Below are positions 1 to 9,503 of a stretch of DNA of 13,722 nucleotides, piece by piece (within the stretch, counting starts at the first letter, position 1; each line of letters begins with the position of its first letter). Origin of the DNA: G020353235 sp964569555 (lineage in GTDB: Bacteria; Chloroflexota; Dehalococcoidia; Dehalococcoidales; JAUYDJ01); the NCBI GenBank assembly GCA_964569555.1, contig CAZMTT010000034.1, positions 1-13,722 on the forward strand, in the 5' to 3' direction. Below the pieces are notes generated by a model. It searched no databases and was not told where the DNA came from. It saw only the letters and a program-made list of their open reading frames with translations. A program made the translations under genes and the position numbers.

Positions 1-1098
1 GAGAAGGGGGAGAAGATGAGCAAGGTCAGGGGCAACGTGCTCAACCCGATTGATACCCTGGAGCAGTATGGCACCGATGCCCTGCGCTTCTCTCTATCCA
101 CCGGCACCTCGGCGGGGAACGATATCAAGCTGACCCGCTCTAGGCTGGAAGCGGGACGTAACTTTGCCAATAAGCTGTGGAATGCCACCCGCTTTATCGT
201 CCGCAACCTGCCACCGCCGCAGGAATTCGAGTCATTAGCCGCCGGACCCGGCGCAGAGCGCCCGCGGGAAGACCGCTGGATTCTGAGCCGGCTCAGCCGC
301 ACTGTTACCAGCGTTACCACGCTGATGGCAGACTTCCAGTTTGGCGAAGCCTTAAGGCAAATTTATGAGTTTCTCTGGGGCGAGTTCTGCGACTGGTATA
401 TTGAGTTCGCCAAGATTCGTCTCCACCGTGCCGAGGAAGTATCACCCCTGCCGGTTCTGGTCCATGTTCTGGAGACCTCACTCCGGTTATTACACCCCTA
501 TATGCCCTTTGTCACCGAGGAGCTGTGGCAGAACCTGAAGAAGCGCCTGCCTCCATCCTGGCAGGCTAATGAATCTATCATGATATCAGCCTACCCGGTG
601 GCTGATGAGACGGCGGTTGACCCCGGGGCGGAGGAGATTATGGGGGGTATAGTTGACATAATACACTCCATACGTAATGCCCGCGCCCAGTACAAAATAG
701 CCAGCAACCGCTGGCTTGGAGCCGAAATCTATGCTGGCGAGCTTACCCCGGCAATCGCGGCTTACCAGGAGACCATCCAGACTCTGGCCAGGGCAAAACC
801 GGCTACTTTCTTTGCTAAGAGGCTGGAAGGCCAGCCCGGCGAAGATGCCTTAGCCTTGATACTGAAGCAGGCGGATGTGGTCCTACCGATGGCTGGTATT
901 GTTGACCTGGCTGCCGAGAAAAAGCGCTTACAGAAAGAGATAGAGCAGGTTCAGAATGAGGTGGCTCGGCTTCAAGCCCTGCTCGGGGACAAGACCTTTC
1001 TGGCTAAAGCGCCCGCGGCAGTCGTAGAAAAGGAACGCCAGAAACTCGATACCCTAATTGATAAGCTGGCCCGGCTGAAGCAGCAGCTGGCTAAGTAG
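1..1098 (+). CDS. valS: Valine-tRNA ligase, C-terminal part (5' end off the window)
   Basis: Class I aminoacyl-tRNA synthetase that charges tRNA-Val with valine in the cytoplasm. The reading frame is open to the left edge; the first codons read EKGEKMSKVRGN, so the ATG at 16 is the Met of the KMSKS-type ATP-binding loop and not a start. Visible in order: the KMSKS loop (here KMSKV), the DALRFSLSTGTSAGND and NFANKLWNATRF segments typical of ValRS, the helical anticodon-binding domain (DRWILSRL, FCDWYIE, LLHPYMPFVTEELWQ), and the C-terminal ValRS coiled-coil arm (roughly the last 65 residues, with VDLAAEKKRLQKEIEQ and KAPAAVVEKERQKL). It ends with TAG at 1096-1098. The HIGH motif, the editing domain and most of the Rossmann fold lie outside the window. 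It converges with the minus-strand gene ending at 1118. No terminator hairpin is seen in the 19-base gap. Confidence 0.97.
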   Translation, partial: EKGEKMSKVRGNVLNPIDTLEQYGTDALRFSLSTGTSAGNDIKLTRSRLEAGRNFANKLWNATRFIVRNLPPPQEFESLAAGPGAERPREDRWILSRLSRTVTSVTTLMADFQFGEALRQIYEFLWGEFCDWYIEFAKIRLHRAEEVSPLPVLVHVLETSLRLLHPYMPFVTEELWQNLKKRLPPSWQANESIMISAYPVADETAVDPGAEEIMGGIVDIIHSIRNARAQYKIASNRWLGAEIYAGELTPAIAAYQETIQTLARAKPATFFAKRLEGQPGEDALALILKQADVVLPMAGIVDLAAEKKRLQKEIEQVQNEVARLQALLGDKTFLAKAPAAVVEKERQKLDTLIDKLARLKQQLAK

Positions 1099-1117
1099 GG
1101 GATACCGGCACCACCCA

Positions 1118-1786
1118 CTACTGGCGTAATCTTTCCAGGGCTTTCTTGGTATCACTGGCTACTTTTGCCTTATCACACTGGTTTAGCCGGTATTTGAAGC
1201 GCCAGTAGGTAAATTCCTTTAACTCGGTCAGGCCGATGGACTTGCGCTGGGGATAGCCTTTCTCCTGCCGGAACTGCCGGAGCAGATTATCTCTGGTGGC
1301 TCCGTATATCCGCTGATAGACCTCGCTGGTCGTGTCCTGCTCGCCGGTATAACCCGAGGTCAGCTTCTCTTTACGCACCTCTTCCTGCACCGCCAGGGTT
1401 AAAGTCTCCTCAACTGTTACCCCGTAGAAGTAGTTGAGATACTGATGATATTTGCTGCTGCCGATAATCTCCTTTAATTTCTCGCGGGGTAATTCAAGCG
1501 GCGGCTTGCCGTGGAAAAGAAGGGTTATCTTGTCGTCGCTGGGCAGTAAGCCATCCACCGCTTCAGACAGGCGCTCGGCCAGAAGAAGCCAGTCAAAGGC
1601 TTCACCGGCAATAAGATAGCGGTAGACGCGCCCGTCAAGGACCTCCTCGTTCTTCGTCCACAGGCCGATAGCCTCAAGCAGGGCGATGTACCAGTGCGTG
1701 CCACTGGCGATAGCCTGCTTTAAGTGCCTTATCGCCTCATCGTTCTCGGTAGGTGAGCACTGCGAAAGTGTTAGCTCTTTATCCAT
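1118..1786 (-). CDS. Conserved-looking hypothetical protein, 222 aa, last gene of the secA-polX block
   Basis: I do not recognise this family. The product is soluble (no signal peptide or membrane segment), charged and probably mostly helical. It has an aromatic-rich middle (AGEAFDWLLLAERL near residues 60-75; HQYLNYFYGVT) and a basic C-terminal part (ELKEFTYWRFKYRLNQCDKAK). The frame could start at 1864, but that would overlap polX by 94 bases and add a basic, low-quality leader. I chose the ATG at 1786 (product begins MDKELTLSQ). It overlaps the polX end by 16 bases in another frame and has GGGAG about 11 bases upstream, suggesting translational coupling. It ends with TAG at 1118-1120, facing valS. 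Its place at the end of the polX mRNA suggests co-expression with polX, but no function can be inferred. Confidence 0.8.
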   Translation of the reverse strand: MDKELTLSQCSPTENDEAIRHLKQAIASGTHWYIALLEAIGLWTKNEEVLDGRVYRYLIAGEAFDWLLLAERLSEAVDGLLPSDDKITLLFHGKPPLELPREKLKEIIGSSKYHQYLNYFYGVTVEETLTLAVQEEVRKEKLTSGYTGEQDTTSEVYQRIYGATRDNLLRQFRQEKGYPQRKSIGLTELKEFTYWRFKYRLNQCDKAKVASDTKKALERLRQ

Positions 1787-3513
1787 TGAGTTGCGGCTCC
1801 CTGATTCAGCTGGCCGGTAATTTCTTTTAATGCTCCGGTATTGACGATATCTCTGGCCTGGCACCAGCCCCGCCGGGCCACCCCCACCCCGAAGCGCATG
1901 AATTTGAGGTGGTCGGTGGCGTGGGCATCGGTGTTAATCGCCAGCTTCACCCCCAGCTCCCGGGCGCGGTAGGCATGAATATCTTTCAAGTCCAGACGGC
2001 TGGGCATGGCGTTGATTTCCAGCATAGTATCGGTCCTGGCGGCGGCTGGAAAGATGGCTTCCATATCAACCGCCACCGGCTCCCGCTCGGCTAACAGACG
2101 GCAGGTCGGGTGGGCCAGAATATCGACATTGGGGTTTTCCATGGCGGCTATTATCCGGCCGGTCATCTGCTCCTGGCTTTCACTGAAACCAGAGTGCACG
2201 GCGGCGATAACGACGTCGAGTTCCTGAAGCAGCTCATCGGGTAAATCAAGGCTGCCATCGGCACGAATATCGACTTCAATACCGGAGAGCAGGCGAATAC
2301 CGTCTAATTTTTCATTAAGTTGCTTGATCTCCCGCATTTGCTCTCTCACCCTCTCGATACTGAGCCCGTGGGCGATGCCGCGCCCGCCGGAGTGGTCGGT
2401 AATGCCCAGATACTGGTAACCGAGGGCTTTAGCCGCCAGGGCCATGGCTTCAATAGAATCGTGCCCATCGCTCCAGTCAGTATGCACGTGAAAGTCACCC
2501 CTGATATCACTGAGTTCAACCAGCCGGGGCAGGCTGCCCCGCTCGGCCCTTTCTATCTCCGCCCCGCCCTCCCTGATTTCGGGAGGGATAAGCGGCAGCC
2601 CCAGCCGCTGGTAGAAGGCGGCCTCGGTGGCGAACTTCTCAATTTGCCCGCTTTTCAGGCTGGTGATGCCGTATTCCGACAGGCTCAGTCCCTGCCGGCG
2701 TGCCCTTTCCCTGAGGTTGATATTATGTTGCTTGCTGCCGGTGAAGTACTGCAGCAGCGAGCCAAAGCAGTCATGCTCGACAATGCGCAGGTCAGTCTGC
2801 AATTCACCGGAAACGACCACGCTGGCTTTGGTCGTCCCGCTGACCAAAATCTCTTTCACCTGGGGCAGGGTGGTGAAGGCGTCTATCACCGGGCGGGCAT
2901 CATCGGCGGTGCCCATAAGGTCAATATCGCCGATTGTCTCCCGGAAGCGGCGCAGGCTCCCGGCCGGAACCAGGTTCTTTACTTTGGTCTTTGCCTTGAG
3001 TCCGGCGACAATCTCCTCGACTATCGGCAGTGCCTCACCGAGCGGAATGCGCTGGTCTTTTCTTTTCAGGGCTTGAATCTGGTGCAAAATATTCTCGGCG
3101 GTCTTATCACCCAGGCGATGTAGCCCGGCTACCTTGCCGCCCAAAATCGCCGCCTCCAGCTCGTCCACTGACTTGACCCCCAGCTCGCTGGAGAGCGCCA
3201 TGGCTGTCTTCGGCCCGATGCCGGGCACATCAAGCAGGGTGCTGATTCCTTCGGGGAACTCAGCCTTGAGCTTCTCATAAAACTCAAGCTTGCCGGTGCT
3301 TACCAGCTCGGTAATCTTGCTGGCGATTGCCTCCCCCACCCCCGGCACCTCCCTCAGCTTATCTTCTTTAGCCAGCTTCTCCAGCTCCACCGGCAGGTGC
3401 TCAATAGAACGCACCGCCCTCTGGTAAGCCCTTATCTTGAACGGGTTCTCCCCCTTAAGCTCCAGAAGGTCAGCAATATCCTGAAATATTTTGGCAATCT
3501 CACTGTTTTTCAT
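1771..3513 (-). CDS. polX: Family X DNA polymerase with PHP domain (PolX)
   Basis: Bacterial PolX, a repair polymerase that fills short gaps in base excision repair. Its PHP domain supplies 3'-5' exonuclease/phosphodiesterase activity in studied homologues. The length, 580 aa, is normal (B. subtilis PolX is about 570). Visible: an N-terminal 8-kDa-like domain; helix-hairpin-helix motifs VPGVGEAIASKI (56-67) and VPGIGPKTAMAL (96-107), with a third weaker one at LHRLGDKTAENIL (131-143); the nucleotidyltransferase motif GSLRR...GDIDLM with metal ligands D196 and D198, and the third aspartate D241 in LQTDLRIV; then a PHP domain with all expected metal ligands (H342, H344, D349, H374, E413, H440, H468, D529, H531). 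Both active sites look intact. The start ATG lies 5 bases after the secA stop; a weak GGAAG sits inside the secA end, so translation is probably coupled to secA. Confidence 0.96.
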   Translation of the reverse strand: MKNSEIAKIFQDIADLLELKGENPFKIRAYQRAVRSIEHLPVELEKLAKEDKLREVPGVGEAIASKITELVSTGKLEFYEKLKAEFPEGISTLLDVPGIGPKTAMALSSELGVKSVDELEAAILGGKVAGLHRLGDKTAENILHQIQALKRKDQRIPLGEALPIVEEIVAGLKAKTKVKNLVPAGSLRRFRETIGDIDLMGTADDARPVIDAFTTLPQVKEILVSGTTKASVVVSGELQTDLRIVEHDCFGSLLQYFTGSKQHNINLRERARRQGLSLSEYGITSLKSGQIEKFATEAAFYQRLGLPLIPPEIREGGAEIERAERGSLPRLVELSDIRGDFHVHTDWSDGHDSIEAMALAAKALGYQYLGITDHSGGRGIAHGLSIERVREQMREIKQLNEKLDGIRLLSGIEVDIRADGSLDLPDELLQELDVVIAAVHSGFSESQEQMTGRIIAAMENPNVDILAHPTCRLLAEREPVAVDMEAIFPAAARTDTMLEINAMPSRLDLKDIHAYRARELGVKLAINTDAHATDHLKFMRFGVGVARRGWCQARDIVNTGALKEITGQLNQGAATQWIKS

Positions 3514-3518
3514 GGGGC

Positions 3519-6380
<2,862 letters not shown>

Positions 6381-6384
6381 AACT

Positions 6385-6398
6385 ACCCCTTACCCCTA
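6385..6398 (-). promoter_or_regulatory. Doubled Shine-Dalgarno for secA overlapping the prs stop
   Basis: On the minus strand the prs stop TAG (6398-6396) runs straight into TAGGGGTAAGGGGTAGTT and then the secA ATG. TAAGGGGT (6392-6385) can pair with the anti-Shine-Dalgarno over about 7 positions, allowing one G-U wobble, and ends 4 bases before the ATG. A second AGGGG copy lies 7 bases further upstream. This fixes the secA start and suggests ribosomes can pass directly from prs to secA. Confidence 0.6.
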
Positions 6399-7334
6399 CT
6401 CAAACATGGCTCCGATTGATAGTCCGGTATGGATACGATGGATGGCTTCGCCCAGCAGTGGCGCAATGGACAGGACGGTAATCTTGCCCAGCTTTTGGCT
6501 GTCTTTGATGGGCAGGCTGTCGGTAACCACCACCTCTTTCACCGGGCACTCCGCCATTCTCGGGATAGCTCGGCTGGAAAATACGGGGTGGGTGCAGCAG
6601 GCATAAACTTCTTTGGCTCCCCGGTCGAGCAGGGTAGTGACCGTGTTTGCCAGTGAGCCGGCGGTGTCAATTTCATCATCAACAGTCAGCGCCACCCGGC
6701 CGGAAACTTCACCAATCACGTTAAGGGTCTCGGTCTGGTCGTCATTGCCAATTCGCCGTTTTTCCATAATAGCTAGGGGGGCATTGAGCTTGGCGGCCAG
6801 GTCTCGGGCTCGCTTGGAGATACCAATATCGGTGGCTACCACCACCAGATTATCAAAATCCCTCTTGGCAAAGTAATCACCCAGAATATTGAGGGCAGTC
6901 AGTTCATCAACCGGTATGTTAAAGAAGCCCTGAATCTGGGCAGCGTGCAGGTCAACGGTCAGCAATCGGTTAGCTCCCGCCACCGTAAGCAGGTCAGCGA
7001 CCAGTCGGGCGGTTATGGGCACGCGGGGCTGGTCTTTCTTGTCGGTGCGCCCGTAGGCGTAGTAGGGGACTACGGCGGTAATACGCCCGGCGGATGCCCT
7101 CTTCAGGGCGTCAATCATGATAAGCAGCTCAACCAGGTTCCGGTTAACCGGGGAGGAGAGGGGTTGAACCACAAAGGTGTCTCGCTGGCGCACATTCTCC
7201 AGAACACGGACAAAGATATTTTCGTTGCTGAATTCGGAGACCTCACACTCTCCCATGGGTATGCCCAGGTACTCGGCAACGGCTCGAGCCAGGGTGGGGT
7301 GGGCGGTACCGGTAAATACCTTCAGTTCGTCCAT
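6396..7334 (-). CDS. prs: Ribose-phosphate pyrophosphokinase (PRPP synthase)
   Basis: Makes PRPP from ribose 5-phosphate and ATP in the cytoplasm, feeding purine, pyrimidine, histidine, tryptophan and NAD synthesis. The length, 312 aa, is typical of class I enzymes. Visible: the ATP/ribose-binding region PYYAYGRTDKKDQPRVPITA (90-109); VDLHAAQIQGFFNIPVDEL (127-145); a catalytic loop containing EKRR (191-194); the PRPP loop VDDEIDTAGSL (218-228); and YACCTHPVFS (244-253). It differs from the B. subtilis type in having ATDIGISKRAR where SPDxGGVxRAR is usual, and DDEIDTAGS for DDIIDTAGT. I regard this as a known subtype with catalytic residues kept, not a broken enzyme. The ATG at 7334 is preceded by AGGGGGT with a 9-base spacer. 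A promoter with a perfect TATAAT lies about 45 bases upstream. It heads the prs-secA-polX-hypothetical block. Confidence 0.97.
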   Translation of the reverse strand: MDELKVFTGTAHPTLARAVAEYLGIPMGECEVSEFSNENIFVRVLENVRQRDTFVVQPLSSPVNRNLVELLIMIDALKRASAGRITAVVPYYAYGRTDKKDQPRVPITARLVADLLTVAGANRLLTVDLHAAQIQGFFNIPVDELTALNILGDYFAKRDFDNLVVVATDIGISKRARDLAAKLNAPLAIMEKRRIGNDDQTETLNVIGEVSGRVALTVDDEIDTAGSLANTVTTLLDRGAKEVYACCTHPVFSSRAIPRMAECPVKEVVVTDSLPIKDSQKLGKITVLSIAPLLGEAIHRIHTGLSIGAMFE

Positions 7335-7379
7335 TTGACCTTTACCCCCTAATAGCTTTAACGCTGCATTGGCATATTC

Positions 7380-7388
7380 ATTATACCA
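7380..7388 (-). promoter_or_regulatory. Extended -10 promoter for prs-secA-polX
   Basis: The minus strand reads TGGTATAAT (7388-7380), a perfect TATAAT preceded by the TGn of extended -10 promoters. The -35 position is poor (GTGAGG-like at a 17-base spacer), as is common for extended -10 promoters. Transcription would begin near 7373, giving a leader of about 39 bases before the prs ATG. It lies in the 162-base glyA-prs gap, where no other gene or convincing terminator is seen. Confidence 0.6.
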
Positions 7389-7496
7389 CTATTGACTCTA
7401 TGCCTCACCCCGGCAGTGGTTGCCTGAATACGGGAATAGCCGCTTTCGCCGGGCGGGGCCGCCGCCTTCAGCAGGGGATAGGGCAATCGGGCAGTC

Positions 7497-8741
7497 TCAG
7501 CAATCAATTCCGGGCACGGGACAGCGCTGGCATATCTGGCTGACCTCATCCCGCACTTTGCTCTGAACTTTGAGGTCACCAGTATGGGTGATTACCTCCA
7601 CAATCAGGGAGGCAAGCCGCTTTATTTCCTCTCTGCCCAGGCCGCGGGTGGTTACCGCTGGTGTACCCAGCCGAATACCGCTGGTTACCATCGGTGGTTG
7701 GGGGTCAAAGGGGATGGCATTGCGGTTGACTACGATACCGGTGGCGCCCAGAGCCACCTCGGCCTGTCGCCCGGTAACCCCGGTCTCGGTCAGGTCAACC
7801 AGGAGCAGGTGGTTATCGGTGCCGCCGGATACAATGCGTAATCCCAGGCGCTGAATCTCGGTGGCCAGGGTTAGGGCATTGTCCAGAATGGCCCGCTGGT
7901 AGTCAACGAAGCCGGGTTGCAGGGCTTCATAGAAAGCCACCGCTTTGGCGGTTATGACATGCATTAGTGGCCCGCTCTGCATCTGGGGGAAAACGCCTGA
8001 ATCTATGGCTGAAGCCAGCTCCTGACGGCATAAGATAAAGCCGCCCCGTGGGCCACGCAGGGTCTTGTGGGTGGTTGAGGTTACCACATCGGCATAGGGA
8101 ACCGGGGTGGGGTGCAGACCGGCGGCAACGATGCCGGCGATATGCGCCATATCAACCATGAGCTTCGCCCCCACCTGGTCAGCAATATTGCGAAGGCGCT
8201 CAAAATCGATAATCCGGGGGTAAGCACTGGCGCCAGACACAATCAGTTTGGGTTTGTGCTCTTTGGCGAGCCTCTCTATTTCCGGGTAACCAAGCCTCTC
8301 GGTTTCTTTATTTACGCCGTAGGGAATGAAGTTATAGCACTTACCCGAGAAGCTCACTTTAGCCCCGTGGGTAAGGTGACCGCCGTGAGCCAGACTCATG
8401 CCCATTACCGTATCGCCATGCTCAAGCAAAGCAAAGTAGGTCGCCATATTCGCCTGCGCCCCGCTATGCGGCTGGACATTGGCATGCTCGGCATGAAACA
8501 GTTTTTTTGCCCGCTCAATAGCCAGGCTCTCGGCAATATCCATATTTTCACAGCCGCCATAATAGCGGCGTCCGGGGTAGCCTTCAGCATATTTGTTGGT
8601 CATAACCGAGCCTTCTGCCTCAAGCACCGCCCGGCTGGTATAGTTTTCCGAGGCAATAAGATTTAGCGTTTCCTTCTGCCGTTTGGCTTCTTGGGCAATC
8701 GCCTGAAAGATTTCGGGGTCAGTCTGACTTAAAGAGCTCAT
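7497..8741 (-). CDS. glyA: Serine hydroxymethyltransferase
   Basis: PLP enzyme that interconverts serine plus tetrahydrofolate with glycine plus 5,10-methylene-tetrahydrofolate; the main source of one-carbon units and glycine. It has 414 aa from the chosen start, normal for the bacterial enzyme. Visible: LNLIASENYTS (26-36), NKYAEGYPGRRYYGG (49-63), PHSGAQANMA (91-100), VDMAHIAG (196-203), the Schiff-base motif TSTTHKTLRGPRGG (221-234) with K226, and the C-terminal SGIRLGTPAVTTRG (354-367). The usual FPGxQGGPL is FPQMQSGPL here, a variant seen in related enzymes as far as I recall. The frame is open to 8813, but the ATG at 8741 has GGAGG 7 bases upstream and matches the family N-terminus, while the -10/-35 pair lies just beyond it. 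It is divergent from the glycosylase gene and separated from prs by 162 bases. Confidence 0.97.
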   Translation of the reverse strand: MSSLSQTDPEIFQAIAQEAKRQKETLNLIASENYTSRAVLEAEGSVMTNKYAEGYPGRRYYGGCENMDIAESLAIERAKKLFHAEHANVQPHSGAQANMATYFALLEHGDTVMGMSLAHGGHLTHGAKVSFSGKCYNFIPYGVNKETERLGYPEIERLAKEHKPKLIVSGASAYPRIIDFERLRNIADQVGAKLMVDMAHIAGIVAAGLHPTPVPYADVVTSTTHKTLRGPRGGFILCRQELASAIDSGVFPQMQSGPLMHVITAKAVAFYEALQPGFVDYQRAILDNALTLATEIQRLGLRIVSGGTDNHLLLVDLTETGVTGRQAEVALGATGIVVNRNAIPFDPQPPMVTSGIRLGTPAVTTRGLGREEIKRLASLIVEVITHTGDLKVQSKVRDEVSQICQRCPVPGIDC

Positions 8742-8748
8742 CTTGTTT

Positions 8749-8753
8749 CCTCC
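8749..8753 (-). promoter_or_regulatory. Ribosome binding site deciding the glyA start
   Basis: The minus strand reads GGAGGAAACAAG then ATG, a perfect Shine-Dalgarno core with a 7-base spacer. It rules out the longer frame starting at 8813, which would read through the promoter and add 24 residues without family support. Confidence 0.85.
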
Positions 8754-8760
8754 GTAAAAA

Positions 8761-8789
8761 AGTCTACAACGGTGCCCTGATGCTGTCAA
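8761..8789 (-). promoter_or_regulatory. Sigma-70-type promoter for glyA
   Basis: On the minus strand a perfect -35 TTGACA (8789-8784) is followed after 17 bases by TAGACT (8766-8761, 4 of 6 consensus), with a TTG just before the -10. Transcription would start near 8754, so the leader is only about 13 bases and begins at the Shine-Dalgarno sequence. Confidence 0.7.
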
Positions 8790-8814
8790 TAATTCTGGCC
8801 GAGGCGGTTTCAAA

Positions 8815-8844
8815 TTGACTTAACATATTACCCCGTGCTATCAT
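8815..8844 (+). promoter_or_regulatory. Sigma-70-type promoter for the udg-rnj-ftsK block
   Basis: TTGACT (8815-8820, 5 of 6 consensus), an 18-base spacer and TATCAT (8839-8844, 5 of 6 consensus), with TGC forming an extended -10. Transcription would start near 8851, about 33 bases before the glycosylase ATG. It lies back to back with the glyA promoter; 25 bases (8790-8814) separate the two -35 boxes. Confidence 0.65.
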
Positions 8845-8883
8845 ATTTTGAAGGTGGATTGGCTATTCTTCGCCTGGTAAAAG

Positions 8884-9483
8884 ATGTCAGCGCTGAATGA
8901 ACTTAATCAGGAAATAGCTGGTTGTCAGCGGTGCGATTTATATAAGTACCGAAACAGAGCTGTCCCCGGTGAAGGTGCTGAAGATGCGGAGATAATGTTT
9001 ATCGGTGAGGCGCCGGGCTGGCATGAAGACCAACAGGGCCGCCCCTTCGTGGGACCAGCGGGACAATACCTGGACAGCCTGCTGGCGATGATTAATTTGA
9101 AGCGGGAGCAGGTTTACATCACCAATGTGGTCAAAAGCCGGCCTCCGGGAAACCGCGACCCGTTGCCCCAGGAAATTACCGCCTGCCGCCAGTGGTTGGA
9201 CCGCCAGATTGAGGTAATTTGCCCCCGGTTGATTGTCACTCTGGGGCGGTATTCTATGGCGATGTTCTTTCCCGGCAAGAGCATCAGCAAGATTCACGGC
9301 ACGGCGCAAAAGCGGGACAACATTATCTACTACGCCATGTATCACCCTGCGGCGGCGCTACATCAGCAGAGCCTGCGCCAGGTCATTGAAGCGGACATGC
9401 TCAAGATTCCGTCGCTTCTGGCTGAGGCGGAGGCTATCACTGAAGCCAAGCCAGAGCCAGAGCAGCTGAGCCTGTTCGATTAA
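8884..9483 (+). CDS. Type 4 (Fe-S) uracil-DNA glycosylase
   Basis: Removes uracil from DNA that arose by cytosine deamination or dUTP incorporation, leaving an abasic site for base excision repair. It has 199 aa, normal for family 4. Visible: four cysteines for a [4Fe-4S] cluster (C14, C17, C101, C113), motif GEAPGWHED (41-49), GRPFVGPAG (52-60), NVVKSRPPGNRDP (81-93), LIVTLGRYS (116-124) and MYHPAAALH (152-160), the second active-site motif. After a Glu-rich tail the protein ends QLSLFD, which matches the bacterial sliding-clamp-binding consensus. An in-frame TAA two codons upstream makes the ATG at 8884 the first possible start; the ribosome site is weak (GGT only). It is first in a three-gene block; RNase J follows after 20 bases. 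PolX, also a base excision repair enzyme, is encoded on the opposite arm of the locus. Confidence 0.95.
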   Translation: MSALNELNQEIAGCQRCDLYKYRNRAVPGEGAEDAEIMFIGEAPGWHEDQQGRPFVGPAGQYLDSLLAMINLKREQVYITNVVKSRPPGNRDPLPQEITACRQWLDRQIEVICPRLIVTLGRYSMAMFFPGKSISKIHGTAQKRDNIIYYAMYHPAAALHQQSLRQVIEADMLKIPSLLAEAEAITEAKPEPEQLSLFD

Positions 9484-9503
9484 GTATATTTGAGGTTAAG
9501 ATT

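Noticed and set aside
1787..1864. N-terminal extension of the hypothetical protein to an ATG at 1864
   Set aside because: It would overlap polX by 94 bases and add a basic leader; the ATG at 1786 has a better position and a Shine-Dalgarno-like GGGAG.
2320..3123. 267-codon plus-strand open frame inside polX
   Set aside because: It lies wholly antisense to a well-supported polX with intact motifs, has no recognisable domain, and long antisense frames are expected in GC-rich coding DNA.
6396..7334. PRPP synthase with ATDIGISKRAR and DDEIDTAGS in place of the textbook motifs
   Set aside because: As a possible degenerate enzyme this was rejected: the catalytic EKRR, the PRPP-loop acidic residues and the overall length are kept, and I recall this subtype from other bacteria.
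7452..7466. GC-only hairpin GGCGG-GGCCG-CCGCC downstream of glyA
   Set aside because: The stem is only 5 bp and has no T-run on the minus strand, so I do not call it a terminator.
7358..7579. 73-codon minus-strand frame between glyA and prs
   Set aside because: Its first 80 or so bases overlap the glyA 3' end in another frame, its end runs through the prs promoter, and the product has no recognisable features. I treat the gap as non-coding.
8112..8666. 184-codon plus-strand open frame inside glyA
   Set aside because: It is fully antisense to conserved SHMT motifs including the PLP lysine region; no independent evidence.
8742..8813. 24-residue N-terminal extension of glyA
   Set aside because: It lacks SHMT similarity and overlaps the -10/-35 boxes and the perfect GGAGG that serve the ATG at 8741.
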